Part shown: piece by piece, positions 1 through 11,081 of the stretch | Numbering within the stretch: the first letter of the stretch is position 1 | How the letters are laid out: each line of letters begins with the position of its first letter | Assembly (NCBI GenBank): GCA_025765615.1 | Contig: JAIVFJ010000583.1 | Coordinates: forward strand, 1 to 21,817 | DNA from: Zopfochytrium polystomum | Lineage: Eukaryota; Chytridiomycota; Chytridiomycetes; Chytridiales; Chytridiaceae | Reading direction: 5' to 3' | DNA: 21,817 nt | Program-made: the position numbers and the translations under genes | Notes under the pieces: model-generated | Told to the model about the DNA's origin: nothing | Databases searched by the model: none | What the model saw: the letters and a program-made list of their open reading frames with translations, nothing else

Positions 1-1221
1 TTTGAAAAATTTTGGCCTCCCAAACGAAAGGGTCTTTAAAGTTGAGCTAGGCTGATTCTGTTTGTTGGAGGTGGTAGAGATTCTTGTTCTGAGCTAGAAT
101 CTGTGGTTGATGCAGCCAGATAGCTGGCACGCTGTTGTGTAAACAGTCTACTCTGAGTGAGTGAGTGGAAGGAGTTGAAGTGGAGATGTGAGCTTGTGGG
201 TGGTCCTTCTCCCCAACTTGGAGAGAAAGAGAAAAAACTCTGTTATGAATAATTGATACATAATGATTATATGCACGCTGTAATAGTTGCTAGGCAAGTG
301 TGGCTGGCACAGGGTAAAAACCTCTGCTATATAAACTGCTTGAGCAGAGGAGAAGGAAAACTGTTGACACCAGGTTTCTGTTCCACTTAATACTCAGAGT
401 ATTTGTCAACAGGGCAAGCCAGCGCCCAGGTGTGCATTAGCGGTGGCTCACTGTCCCATGGGTATCGTGAGAACGATAACTGACAGTCACAATAGGTTCA
501 GGTCCGTCTTGTGCCTCTTGCTGCTAACCAGTCAGTTCCGCCTAACCTCACCTGGGCAGGTCCACTTTTCCGATCTTGTAAATGATATATCTCTGGAAGA
601 ATGTGGGAGGCAGCATTGTGGTGACGGGATCCGGATGCAAGTGCCACAAGGGCACACTAAAGGATCTCCTCACTTAAAATCGGAGAGTGTGCACACTGCC
701 GCATGCGCTGAGGAACGTAGAATAGGTGGGGGGAGTGGCAACCAGTCTCTCTCTCTGACGGGACTCTGCCAATGCAGGGAGGGTGGGAGGGAGGAGGAAT
801 GCAAGGTATGGTTGAGGGGGGACGCAGGAAAAGAGGAAAAATTGAAAAGAGAGACAAAGACACATTGCCAACCAATAATGTCTCGCAATGTTTTCGAAAT
901 ACAAATATCGTAAATACCACTGCTGTTTGCGTTCATTTTCATCATGCTTTGATGTGTGCGAATGTCTCCAGAAAATTGCGCCATCAAAAACTAAATTCTT
1001 CACAAGATGAGATTCATTTTCCCCCATCAGAGAACCCAAACCCCCAGGTGAAATGCGATGGGTCGGCTCCTGAAGAAAACACACAGCCAAGAGGGAGACG
1101 GAAAGGACCAAGGAGGGAGCGAGGAACAACACTTCTGAAAAAGTCGAAACAGCAAAAAAGAGTCACTCAAGACACGGTGGAAAGCAGGAAGCAAACAGTT
1201 TTCCAGATGACAATTCTTCAC
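1..1221. other. AT-rich stretch without a recognisable gene
   Basis: No reading frame here resembles a known family and no clear exon pair is visible. A TATA-like run (tatataaa) lies near 328-337. Two short hairpins follow: ctgttgaca at 361-369 pairs with tgtcaacag at 404-412, and tatcgt at 463-468 pairs with acgata at 473-478. The stretch could be the region downstream of the minus-strand kinase gene, or an old mobile-element remnant. Nothing decides between these. Confidence 0.5.
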
Positions 1222-4200
1222 TCAAAACAGAACTGACAGGCGTGAAGGAAACCCACTTCTCTGCTTTTCAGTTGTGAAGCCATTCCCTGAAATGAAGAGA
1301 ATGATGCGTTAATACAAAGTCCAACAACAAGGATTTTTCAAGACCTCTAATATTCAAAGAAGACAAAAAGGAGCAGTCTTGCAAGCCACTCTTCAAGAAT
1401 TCCCGTTTCCACACCATACGGTGGTCTGGCCAGTGCAGTGAGAAGGACAAAGTCCAAAGGAAAAAGACAAAGAAACAGAGCCAACTCACTTTCCAAGTCA
1501 AGCGACTTCACCACTTTGTTCATCTTGAGGGCGACCAACAACGTCTTGACACTTAACTCCGATCCATAAAGACCCTTTTCTGCAATCAGGTTGTCAAGGG
1601 TTAGGGTTAAGGCGGTTTGTGTCCACAGAACAAACGTTGGAAAAAAAAAAGAGGTTTTCAAGAAGAAAAAAAGATGGGTCAGAAAATGGGGAGCAAGCCA
1701 ACTCAGACACAAAACCCCCCCAATTGCAACCCATAATTTTCAATGGGTTTCTGCAGAATCAACCATGTCGTGGAAAACAAAGTGAGGCACTCACGGTCTG
1801 CAGGTTGTTCCAGTTCAGAATGTTTCGACAAAACCAGGCCGTTTGAGAGAGTTGTGCAGAGAACACAAGTGGAAAAAAAGGAAACATCAAGAAGAAAACA
1901 AGATTAAGTCAGAAATTGGTGAGCACGCCAACTGAAACACAAGACTCCCCAATGCAACCCATAATTTTGAATGGGGGTTTGTCCGATCAACCATGTCGTG
2001 GAAAACAAAGTGATGCACTCACAGGGCTGCAGGTTGTTCCAGTTCAGAATGTTCCGACAAAGCCAGGGCCGTTTGAGAGAGTTGTGCAGAGAACACAAGT
2101 GGAAAAAAAAGGAAACATCAAGAAGAAAACAGATGAGTCAGAAATTGGTGAGCACGGCCAACTGAAAACACAAGACTCCCCAATGGAACCCCATAATTTT
2201 GAATAGAGTTTCTCCAGAATCAACCATGTCGTGGAAAACAAAGTGATGCACTGACCGACTGCAGGTTGTTCCAGTTCAGAATGTTCCGACAAAGCCAGGC
2301 AGTTTGAGAGAGTTGTGCAGAGAACACAGTGGGAAAAAAAGGAAACATCAAGAAGAAACAAGATGAGTCAGAAATTGGGTGAGCACGCCAACTGAAACAC
2401 AAAACCCCCCCAATGCAACCCATAATTTGAATGGGGTTTGTCCAGAATCAACCATGTCGTGGAAAAACAAAGTGATGCACTCACGGTCTGCAGGTTGTTC
2501 CAGTTCAGAATGTTCCGACAAAGCCAGGCCGTTTGAGAGAGTTGTTGCAGAGAACACAAGTGGGAAAAAAAGGAAAACATCAAGAACAAGACAAGTTGAG
2601 TCAGAAACTGGTGAGCACGCCAACTGAAACACAAAAACCTCCCCAATGCAACCCATAACTTTGAATGGGGTTTCTGTAGAATCAACCATGTCTTGGAAAA
2701 AACAAAGTGATGCACTCACAGGCTGCAGGTTGTTCCAGTTCAGAATGTTCCGACAAAGCCAGGCAGTTTGAGAGAGTTGTGCAGAGAACACAAGTGGAAA
2801 AAAAAAAGGAAACATCAAGAAGAAAACAAGATGAGTCAGAAATTGGTGAGCACGCCAACTGAAACACAAAACCCCCCCAATGCAACCCATAATTTTGAAT
2901 GGGGTTTGTCCAGAATCAACCATGTCGTGGAAAAACAAAGTGATGCACTCACAGGCTGCAGGTTGTTCCAGTTCAGAATGTTCCGACAAAGCCAGGCCGT
3001 TTGAGAGAGTTGTGCAGAGAACACAAGTGGAAAAAAAAGGAAACATCAAGAAGAAAACAAGATGAGTCAGAAATTGGTGAGCACGCCAACGAAACACAAA
3101 ACCCCCCCAATGGAACCCATAATTTTGAATGAGTTTCTCCAGAATCAACCATGTCGTGGAAAAACAAAGTGATGCACTGACCGACTGCAGGTTGTTCCAG
3201 TTCAGAATGTTCCGACAAAGCCAGGCCGTTTGAGAGAGTTGTGCAGAGAACACAAGTGGAAAAAAAGGAAACATCAAGAAGAAAACAAGATGAGTCAGAA
3301 ATTGGTGAGCACGCCAACTGAAACACAAAACCCCCCCAATGCAACCCATATTTTGAATGGGGTTTCTGCAGAATCAACCATGTCTTGGAAAAACAAAGTG
3401 ATGCACTCACTCCCTGCAGGTTGTTCCAGTTCAGAATGTTCCGACAAAGCAGGCAGTTTGAGAGAGTTGTGCAGAGAACACAAGTGGAAAAAAAGGAAAC
3501 ATCAAGAAGAAAACAAGATGAGTCAGAAATTGGTGAGCACGCCAACTGAAAAACCACAAAAACCCCCCCAATGCAACCCATAATTTTGAATGGGGTTTTC
3601 TGCAGAATCAACCATGTCTTGGAAAAACAAAGTGATGCACTCACGCCCGGCAGGTTGTTCCAGTTCAGAATGTTCCGACAAAGCCAGGCAGTTTGAGAGA
3701 GTTGTGGCAGAGAACACAAGTGGAAAAAAAAGGAAACATCAAGAAGAAAACAAGATGAGTCAGAAATTGGTGAGCAACGCCAACTGAAACACAAAACCCC
3801 CCCAATGCAACCCATAATTTTGAATGGGGTTTGTCCAGAATCAACCATGTCGTGGAAAAACAAAGTGATGCACTCACAGGCTGCAGGTGTTCCAGTTCAG
3901 AATGTTCCAACAAAGCCAGGCCGTTTGAGAGAGTTGTGCAGAGAACACAAGTGGAAAAAAAAGGAAACATCAAGAAGAAACAAGATGAGTCAGAAATTGG
4001 TGAGCACGCCAACTGAAACACAAAACCCCCCCAATGCAACCCATAATTTTTGAATGGGGTTTCGCAGAATCAACCATGTCCTTGGAAAAACAAAGTGATG
4101 CACTCACGCCCTGCAGGTTGTTCCAGTTTCAGAATGTTCCGACAAAGCCAGGCAGTTGAGAGAGTTGTGCAGAGAACACAAGTGGAAAAAAAAGGAAACA

Positions 4201-6966
4201 TCAAGAAGAAAACAAGATGAGTTCAGAAATGGTGAGCACGCCAACTGGAAACACAAAACCCCCCCAATGCAACCCATAATTTTTAATGGGGTTTCTGGCA
4301 GAATCAACCATGGCTTGGAAAAACAAAGTGATTGCACTCACGGTCCTGCAGGTTGTTCCAGTTGAGAATTGTTCCGACAATGCCAGGCCGTTTGAAAGAG
4401 TTGTCCAGAGAACACAAGTGGAAAAAAAAAAGGAAGACATCAAGAAATGGCATCAAGAATAAGGTGAGAAGGATGATCAGATCCCTGTTTCTTTGAAAGT
4501 GAACTTACATGCTGACGGAAGGTGTGGGGAATTTAATTTGGTTTTTTTATGTTTTTCAGTGGAGAATTTAGTGAAGGTTTGCGTCTGCTGGAAGAATTTA
4601 TTTTGGACTTAATACCTGGTATTGCTGTGAAAGGTGAAGTTAGGAGAATTTTTTTTGAGGTATGTCATTGGAAAAAAAATATTTCTCACGTGCTGGTAGT
4701 GGGGTTATTTAGAAGATGGACGAGAAAAAACACGCCTGGCTTACAAAGAATTTTCAAATGTTGCACTGTTGTGTTTGTCGCCAAAGCCTCGTGCATTTGC
4801 ACTTTTTCATCCTCCGTCAGTTCCTTGAACGTGCAGTTTGCTTGGTCCCATCCTCCCGCAACAATCCTGTGCTTCACCTTATCCTCTAGACGGCTCTGTT
4901 TCTCTTTTCGAAAGTTAATGTATGTGCCTCACTTAAATTTCCTTCGTTCTCACTGGCAGTCTGACCTTTTTCTTTGATTTGTGGAAGTTCCTGCTTGGTT
5001 GGACCAACAGCAAATCCAAACACATCAGCCACAGTGCTCCCAGGAGGAGCACGCTTCACAAACCCAGAAAAAGCAGACAGAGGACAGGCAGTCTTGAATG
5101 CTTTGCCACATTTTTCCTGCAGCAGATCTTCCTTCACTTTCTTGGTCGGGTCTCCATCCAGAATGGTGGCTTCCAGCGCAAAAGCCAGTTCAGACCAAGG
5201 CATCTGGAGGGCCGTCTTGCCTGTGGTAGGGTCTACTGCCCAGTGCCGCCAAAATTTGACAATGTCTGGGTGAGTCAGAGCGAGGTTGGTGAGGATTTCG
5301 TCAACTGGTCCAGGCGGTGAGGATGGTTTGAATGGCTGATGGTCACCGTCGCCAGGTGTATGCCGAGTCGCTCCCAGAGTTTGAGGCAGCGGAGGCAGAC
5401 GCCGAGTCCCTTGCGGAAGCTGAGGCGGCGGAGGCGGACCCTGCAAAGACATCTTTTCCACGTTCGCAGTGATGGGCAATTGGGCCTGATGGGAATCAGC
5501 GTGAAAGAATCAGAAAACAGAACCAGTGTCACAACAAGTCAATATTTTCTTACCTGGCCTGATCCTCCGGCATAATTGGAGCTGGGGGTCAACGTTTGGG
5601 CTATGTAGCCTGCAGAATAGTACCCAAGACTGCCCTCACCCTGGGCGCCAGGTTCAATGGTGGGTTTGGCATTGTGGGATTTCCCACTGCAGCTGGCACA
5701 GGATGAAACACTGGTGTGGCCACGCTCGAAGCAACGGCTTTGGCACCATCAAATCCATCCAGCAACAGTTCAAGAGTGCTTGCAATCTGTGGAAAGAGTG
5801 GACGGGCTGCAGGATCAACTTGCCAGCATTGCTGAAATAAATCTCGAATATCACGCCCACGCTTTATGGCAGAGAACACATTTTCATCCAGGTCGGCCAA
5901 GGCTTCTCTGCGATAGTTGTCATCCTTGGAGGCCAATGGAAACTGGGATGGGTCCATCTCATGGAGGGGGAACACCATACACTCCAACCCAGCTGACAAC
6001 CTCCGTGAGGAGAACAGCAAAAGAGAACACATCGTTTGCTTTTGTGATCTGAGTGATTGAGTGATTGAAATTCATTCCACTATTAGCGGGGAAGTGCACA
6101 CAAGCTTTATCAAGCGTGAAAACTCACTTCTTCTTCTTGAATCCAGTCAGCTCTGGGGCCATCCAGAATGCGGATCCTCCCACACGGGACACCGTGCTGC
6201 GAGACCGAATCTCATTCTTCATTTTGCTCAAGCCAAAGTCCGCGATCTTCGCCACCAGGGGCGCATTTGGGCCAGACTGCGTCAAGAGCACGTTCATGCT
6301 CTTCAAATCGTTGTGAAGGATGTCCAAACCATGCAGGAAACTCATGCCAACAGACACTTGGTGCAGGAGAGAAATGCGATGATCGACTGGCACCAAGGAG
6401 ATGTCAGTCTTGCGATAGTAATCAAAGAGAGAGCCAACAGAGGCAAGCTGGGTTGTGCGCAAACAAAGATGAGAATGGGTATAGTATGGGATTGTTAGTT
6501 CAGCAGAAAGCCTGTAAGTGATTGCTTAGGTGCCAACTCACCTCCATGACCAACGAGAACTTTGCACCATCCTCTTCAACCAGTAGTCCATAGAAACCAA
6601 TGACAAATGGCGAAGGCACCCCGCTCATGCGACATTCTTTGATGATTCTTGCCTCGGCAAGCAACTCCCTGCGCGTCTCGGGATGGATCCCAGTCGCCTC
6701 TATTTGGAGTTGCTTGATCGCAACAGGGATGTGGCGTTGATAGGTGCCACGGAACACTTGGCCGAAACCACCAGCACCAATCGGAGCTGGTTCGCGCGCA
6801 ATATCGCGAGGAGAAATCGTGAGATTTACAAGCTGAAAAGGAGGAAATAAAAAAAAATTTAATGAATGCTTCGAGTGAATGCTTTTCGTGTGGGTTGGGG
6901 TGGGCAAAAGTTTGATACTGAATCAAGTACAAGAGGAAGCGTGTGCCTTACTTCGGCGCTGTCCAT
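1222..6966 (-). CDS. TKL-type protein kinase with C-terminal leucine-rich repeats
   Basis: Probable Ser/Thr kinase of the tyrosine-kinase-like group. Exons on the minus strand: 6989-6952 (ATG at 6966), 6832-6542, 6447-6128, 6046-5554, 5485-4745, 1579-1490 and 1286-1222. Counting from that ATG, the glycine loop GAGGFGQVF is at residues 24-32, VAIK with Lys45, HNDLKSMNVLL from 147, DFG at 172-174 and APE at 199-201. Subdomain IX (NDVFSFAVLLTEV) and CWQVDPAARP follow. Next come a proline-rich linker, a Trp/Phe-rich domain (FWRHWAVD, MPWSELAFALE) and RNI-like LRRs (EALATNTTVQHLKIL; LLVALKMNKVVKSLDLE). The last exon gives LDLERNGF and a stop at 1222. HND replaces the usual HRD. Frame breaks occur near 6128/6046, at the C-run near 5966, and near 5665 and 4893; the exon junction 4745/1579 reads TAA as assembled. 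The first exon and the 3' end are uncertain. The family call is firm; the LRR exons across the satellite intron are inferred. Confidence 0.8.
1598..1612 (+). repeat. Short telomere-like TTAGGG sequence
   Basis: The plus strand reads gggttagggttaagg. On the minus strand it forms the C-rich tract just upstream of the LRR-exon acceptor at 1580. It is too short to be a telomere and may simply serve as the pyrimidine tract. Confidence 0.5.
1640..4450. repeat. Tandem satellite, about 12 units of about 231 bp
   Basis: The marker aaccatg recurs at 1761, 1989, 2222, 2450, 2684, 2918, 3147, 3376, 3610, 3843, 4072 and 4306. Spacings are 228, 233, 228, 234, 234, 229, 229, 234, 233, 229 and 234 bases. 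Units differ mainly in A- and C-run lengths and in a variable stretch after gatgcact. Units 3 and 7 share gagtttctcc, tgaccgactgcagg and ccaatggaaccc, which hints at a higher-order pattern. The array lies in the large intron between two LRR exons of the minus-strand kinase gene. Long minus-strand frames run through it because many unit lengths are near multiples of three; I do not regard them as genes. Confidence 0.95.
4451..4744 (-). other. Distal part of the kinase gene's large intron
   Basis: This stretch separates the satellite from the donor GTAAGC at 4744 on the minus strand. It contains no LRR-like frame on the minus strand. An exon-like open segment exists on the plus strand at 4562-4660 and is treated under findings. 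Confidence 0.45.
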
Positions 6967-7714
6967 GCTTGAATCGAGTGGTTTCACAGCTGGAAAGAAA
7001 CAAAAACAAGAAATTGACTGTTAGGACAGAAGCAATTGATTGGGACGGAAGTGGCTTACCTTCAATTTTTTAAAAAAAAGAATGGTGCCTTCTTGGAGGT
7101 TCGACTAGTGGACGACGAACGGTGGGTGCGAGTCTGTGCGTCAGTGGGGAGACCGAAGAGGCGAGGGTCGAGCAATCAGAATTCAAACAAAAAACACAGT
7201 TTCCGCAGCGGTTGAAGCAGAAGGAGCCAGATGGCGAATTGATGGAAGTTTCGAGAATGAAAGGCAGGGAAGGCACGATGATCCCAAGGAGATGCAAGCA
7301 CGTGAGACGAAGACAGCAATCAGGCACAAATTTGGGTGGATCACGAATGATACGGTACTTGGCAGCGAGTCAACAGTCTGTCACGAGGTGGGGGTGAGGG
7401 AGGGATGTCGACCACCGACACGTTTCAGTTAGTTGTTGCAATGAGACCAACCCCGAGACAGTGCAAGGGAATGGGCGTGGGTAGTGGTGGGGCGGGATGC
7501 AAAGTACATGAGACGGATCCTGCAGCGATCGGGGAAAGGGGGGGGTTTTGGATTGAGGCAAGGTGGAGGACGGCGACTGCCGAGAGAGCAGTCGACATCG
7601 ACCTCGGATACCAACCTTGGATGGTGAGGGATGCGAATTGGAGAGAGACAAGGAGGCCGAGACAGAAAGAAAACGCTGACCTGCCCGCAATTTTAATTCC
7701 ATTTTAGAAACCGT

Positions 7715-7815
7715 CCACTCTGTCTCACTCTCTCTCCCTATCTCTCTCTCTCGCTCCCTCTCCATATCCTCTCCCTGTCTCGCTTCATCTTTCCTCTCTG
7801 TCTCTCTCTCATTCT
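7715..7815. repeat. CT-rich low-complexity tract
   Basis: Runs of tctctc and ctctcc with few interruptions. It is intergenic or in the 5' part of the kinase gene. No coding signal is visible; charged or Ser-rich frames across it are artefacts of composition. Confidence 0.85.
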
Positions 7816-7844
7816 GTCTTTCCTTGTCTTTGTTTTTTCCTCAC

Positions 7845-7866
7845 TTTCGTTGAGGATGTTCCCCAT
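7845..7866 (-). CDS. Candidate first coding exon MGNILNE (tentative)
   Basis: The minus strand reads ATG GGG AAC ATC CTC AAC GAA A followed by the donor GTGAGG. MGNxxN fits an N-myristoylation signal. The exon could start the kinase gene, which would place the kinase at a membrane, but linking exons to 6989 could not be resolved. A chance ATG beside a donor is quite possible. Confidence 0.2.
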
Positions 7867-8085
7867 TGTTGCAACGATGCACACCTGCTCATTCAAACCA
7901 CCCGTTGGTTGTGGTAGTGTGGTTTTGCTACGTCGCACTTTTGTGCCCCCCGCACTGCCCCCCCTATCCAGCACGCGGGACGATGCTGGGTGCACTCACG
8001 CCCATTGCGATACTGTATTTGGACCCGGTACACACCACCCACAAAAAAAAAAAAAAAAACCTTGGCCCCACATCCTTCCCCCCAT

Positions 8086-9549
<1,464 letters not shown>

Positions 9550-9988
9550 CTGAAAGAAAAGCACAGACTCTGTCTCAGACAATTTCCACACACACAACCC
9601 CTGGACGCTGAACGATGCTGCTTGCAGCAGCGGCAGAAGCGTCGGGTCTTTGGGCCGACGACGAGGACGACGCCACCTCGAATGCGCGATGGGGGACGCG
9701 ACGATGCGACGAGGACGAGGATGAGGAGGGTGAGAGTGTGTTTTTTTTCTTTTCTCTTCGTCGTCTTCCTGCGTGGTTCTAACGGAATGCAAATTACTGA
9801 ATGAAACAAGAAGGACGCCGGCTGTTTTGGCGAAGTGGCGGTCGGTTTCAAGGTGGCGGTGCGGCGGTTCGTCGAGATGGCGGGCAAGGCGGCGGCGGCG
9901 GGTACGGCGCGTTCGGCTGGCGCAAATAACAGGGTTCGGACGACGGCGAGGTGAGTGAGTTTGTTTTGGGGGTTTTCATTCTTTCTTG

Positions 9989-10050
9989 CTTCTTCTTCTT
10001 CTTTTCTTCTTCTTCTTCTTCTTCTTCTTCTTCTTCTTCTTCTTCTTCCT
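9989..10050 (+). repeat. (TTC)n microsatellite
   Basis: Near-perfect ttc repeat with one cttttc interruption. It probably lies in an intron; poly-Glu or poly-Ser/Leu frames through it are compositional. Confidence 0.95.
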
Positions 10051-10433
10051 TTGTTTTTCTGCTCGAGGTGCTTTGTGTTTGTAACTTCGTCGTGTTCCTA
10101 CCATACCAGGCTGCGGCGGCGGCGTCGGTCGAGGGAGAGCTGGACGTGCAGCAGAAGCAGAAGCAGGAAGAGCGGGCGTCGCGAAGGAAGGAAAGGAAAA
10201 GGAGAGGGAACAGCGCCGCGCGATCAGAGAAGAGGTTGAGCTGTGGAAGGTTTGTTTTTGCTTTGATTTGCTTTGCTATCGCTTTGCTTGCTGTGTGATT
10301 GTGTGATTGTGTGCTGCTGCGTGCCTGTTTTTGCTGTGTGTGTGTGTGTGTGTTTGTTTTGTTGTCGTTGTTGTGTTGTTGTTCTGACCCCCCCGCTCGA
10401 AAAAACAAACCCTAAAAAAAAAGGAGTCCCGCA

Positions 10434-10506
10434 ACAGCAACAACAACAACAGCACAACAACAACGGCGACGACGCCAACGACCCACAACAACAACAAGCA
10501 AAAGCA
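10434..10506 (+). repeat. CAA/CAG-rich low-complexity tract
   Basis: Tandem caa/cag-type triplets (aacaacaac, caacaacaa, aaaagcagc) would encode Gln, Asn or Thr runs depending on frame. It may be coding in a plus-strand gene, but the frame cannot be fixed. Confidence 0.7.
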
Positions 10507-10839
10507 GCAAAAGCAGTCTCCCTCCGCCCCCCCAAGTCTCAACCGCGCCGAGCGCGAGGCCGCCGCCTGCGCCGTCGAGCGAGCCGAAACGCGAGCCGAA
10601 ACGCGCGCGGCAACGCGGCTGCCGTCGGCGCCGATCCTCGTTGTCGTCGGTTTACAAGGCTTCCTCGTCGTCGGCTTACAAACCGACTCCGACTCCGTCC
10701 TCGTCGTACAAACCGGTCTCATCTTCCTCCGATGATTCTGAAACGAAGACCTACTGGAGCACAAAGAACTGCTCTCGGAACGAGTGTCGAGCTCATCCGA
10801 CGTTTTGATGATATTCGCAGTTAGGGTTTTGATAGCCCT

Positions 10840-11001
10840 GTCTACAATGTCGAGAAGATTTTGAAATTCCAAATCATGGAAGTCGATACCTACGAGTATC
10901 TCATAAATGGAAGACCTACATCACTCAACATGACAGTTGGACTGACGAGAGGAAGATATGATTTTGTTTCCGACTATTGGAAAATTCTTAAGAAAAACTA
11001 A
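10840..11001 (+). CDS. Chromodomain, assembled with two compensating frame breaks
   Basis: Chromodomains read methylated lysine on histones or anchor transposon integrases to chromatin. The plus strand reads VYNVEKILKFQIMEVDTYEY, then, one base shifted, KWKTY and HDSWTDERKI, then, back in the first frame, DFVSDYWKILKKN and TAA at 10999. This matches the family layout: first strand YxVEKIL, central KWK, DSW and a final helix. Tyr, Trp and Tyr sit at the three aromatic-cage positions. The first break falls in ATAAATGG near 10902 and the second near 10955. As assembled the first frame stays open, with its middle misread. Upstream exons are uncertain; an acceptor-like attcgcag lies just before 10821. 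It could be part of an HP1-like protein or a degraded chromovirus integrase; no integrase or reverse-transcriptase sequence is visible nearby. Confidence 0.6.
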   Translation, partial: VYNVEKILKFQIMEVDTYEYLINGRPTSLNMTVGLTRGRYDFVSDYWKILKKN

Positions 11002-11081
11002 TCCTAAGGCTTGCGCTGAACGGCAACAGCTCTTGAGCAAAAGGAAAGTTGTTGACGCCCCTGCTATAGGAGCATGCTTCA

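Larger units (their letters stand above)
6990..8085. other. Region between the kinase and COQ5, no firm gene
   Basis: It lies upstream of the kinase and downstream of COQ5, both on the minus strand. A strong minus-strand donor (GAAG|GTAAGCC) near 7060 suggests a 5' kinase exon at about 7060-7110, but its reading frame is unclear. 7715-7815 is a CT-rich low-complexity tract, and 8043-8059 is an A-run just beyond the COQ5 stop. A candidate first exon with ATG at 7866 is listed separately. The rest shows no protein-family resemblance. Confidence 0.45.
9600..10820. other. Unresolved GC-rich region with low-complexity tracts
   Basis: This could hold 5' exons of COQ5 on the minus strand, or a divergent plus-strand gene, or both. 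On the plus strand ATG at 9614 opens an Ala- and Asp/Glu-rich segment, and an exon-like block at about 10111-10249 ends in the charged helix KEREQRRAIREEVELWK before a gtttgt donor. On the minus strand about 9815-9945 reads an Ala/Arg/Ser-rich presequence-like segment (ERAVPAAAALPAIS). A (TTC)n tract, a (TG)n tract and a CAA-rich tract interrupt everything. No family is recognisable. Confidence 0.3.

Noticed and set aside
438..504. tRNA or SINE with A- and B-box-like sequence
   Set aside because: ggttcaggtcc departs from the B-box at two key positions and no cloverleaf forms.
2348..3349. 333-codon minus-strand open frame inside the satellite
   Set aside because: It exists because unit lengths are often multiples of three. 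Its sequence just repeats with the array and breaks at homopolymer changes.
9848..10408. Poly-Glu protein on the minus strand
   Set aside because: It is the reverse of the (TTC)n microsatellite joined to other low-complexity tracts.
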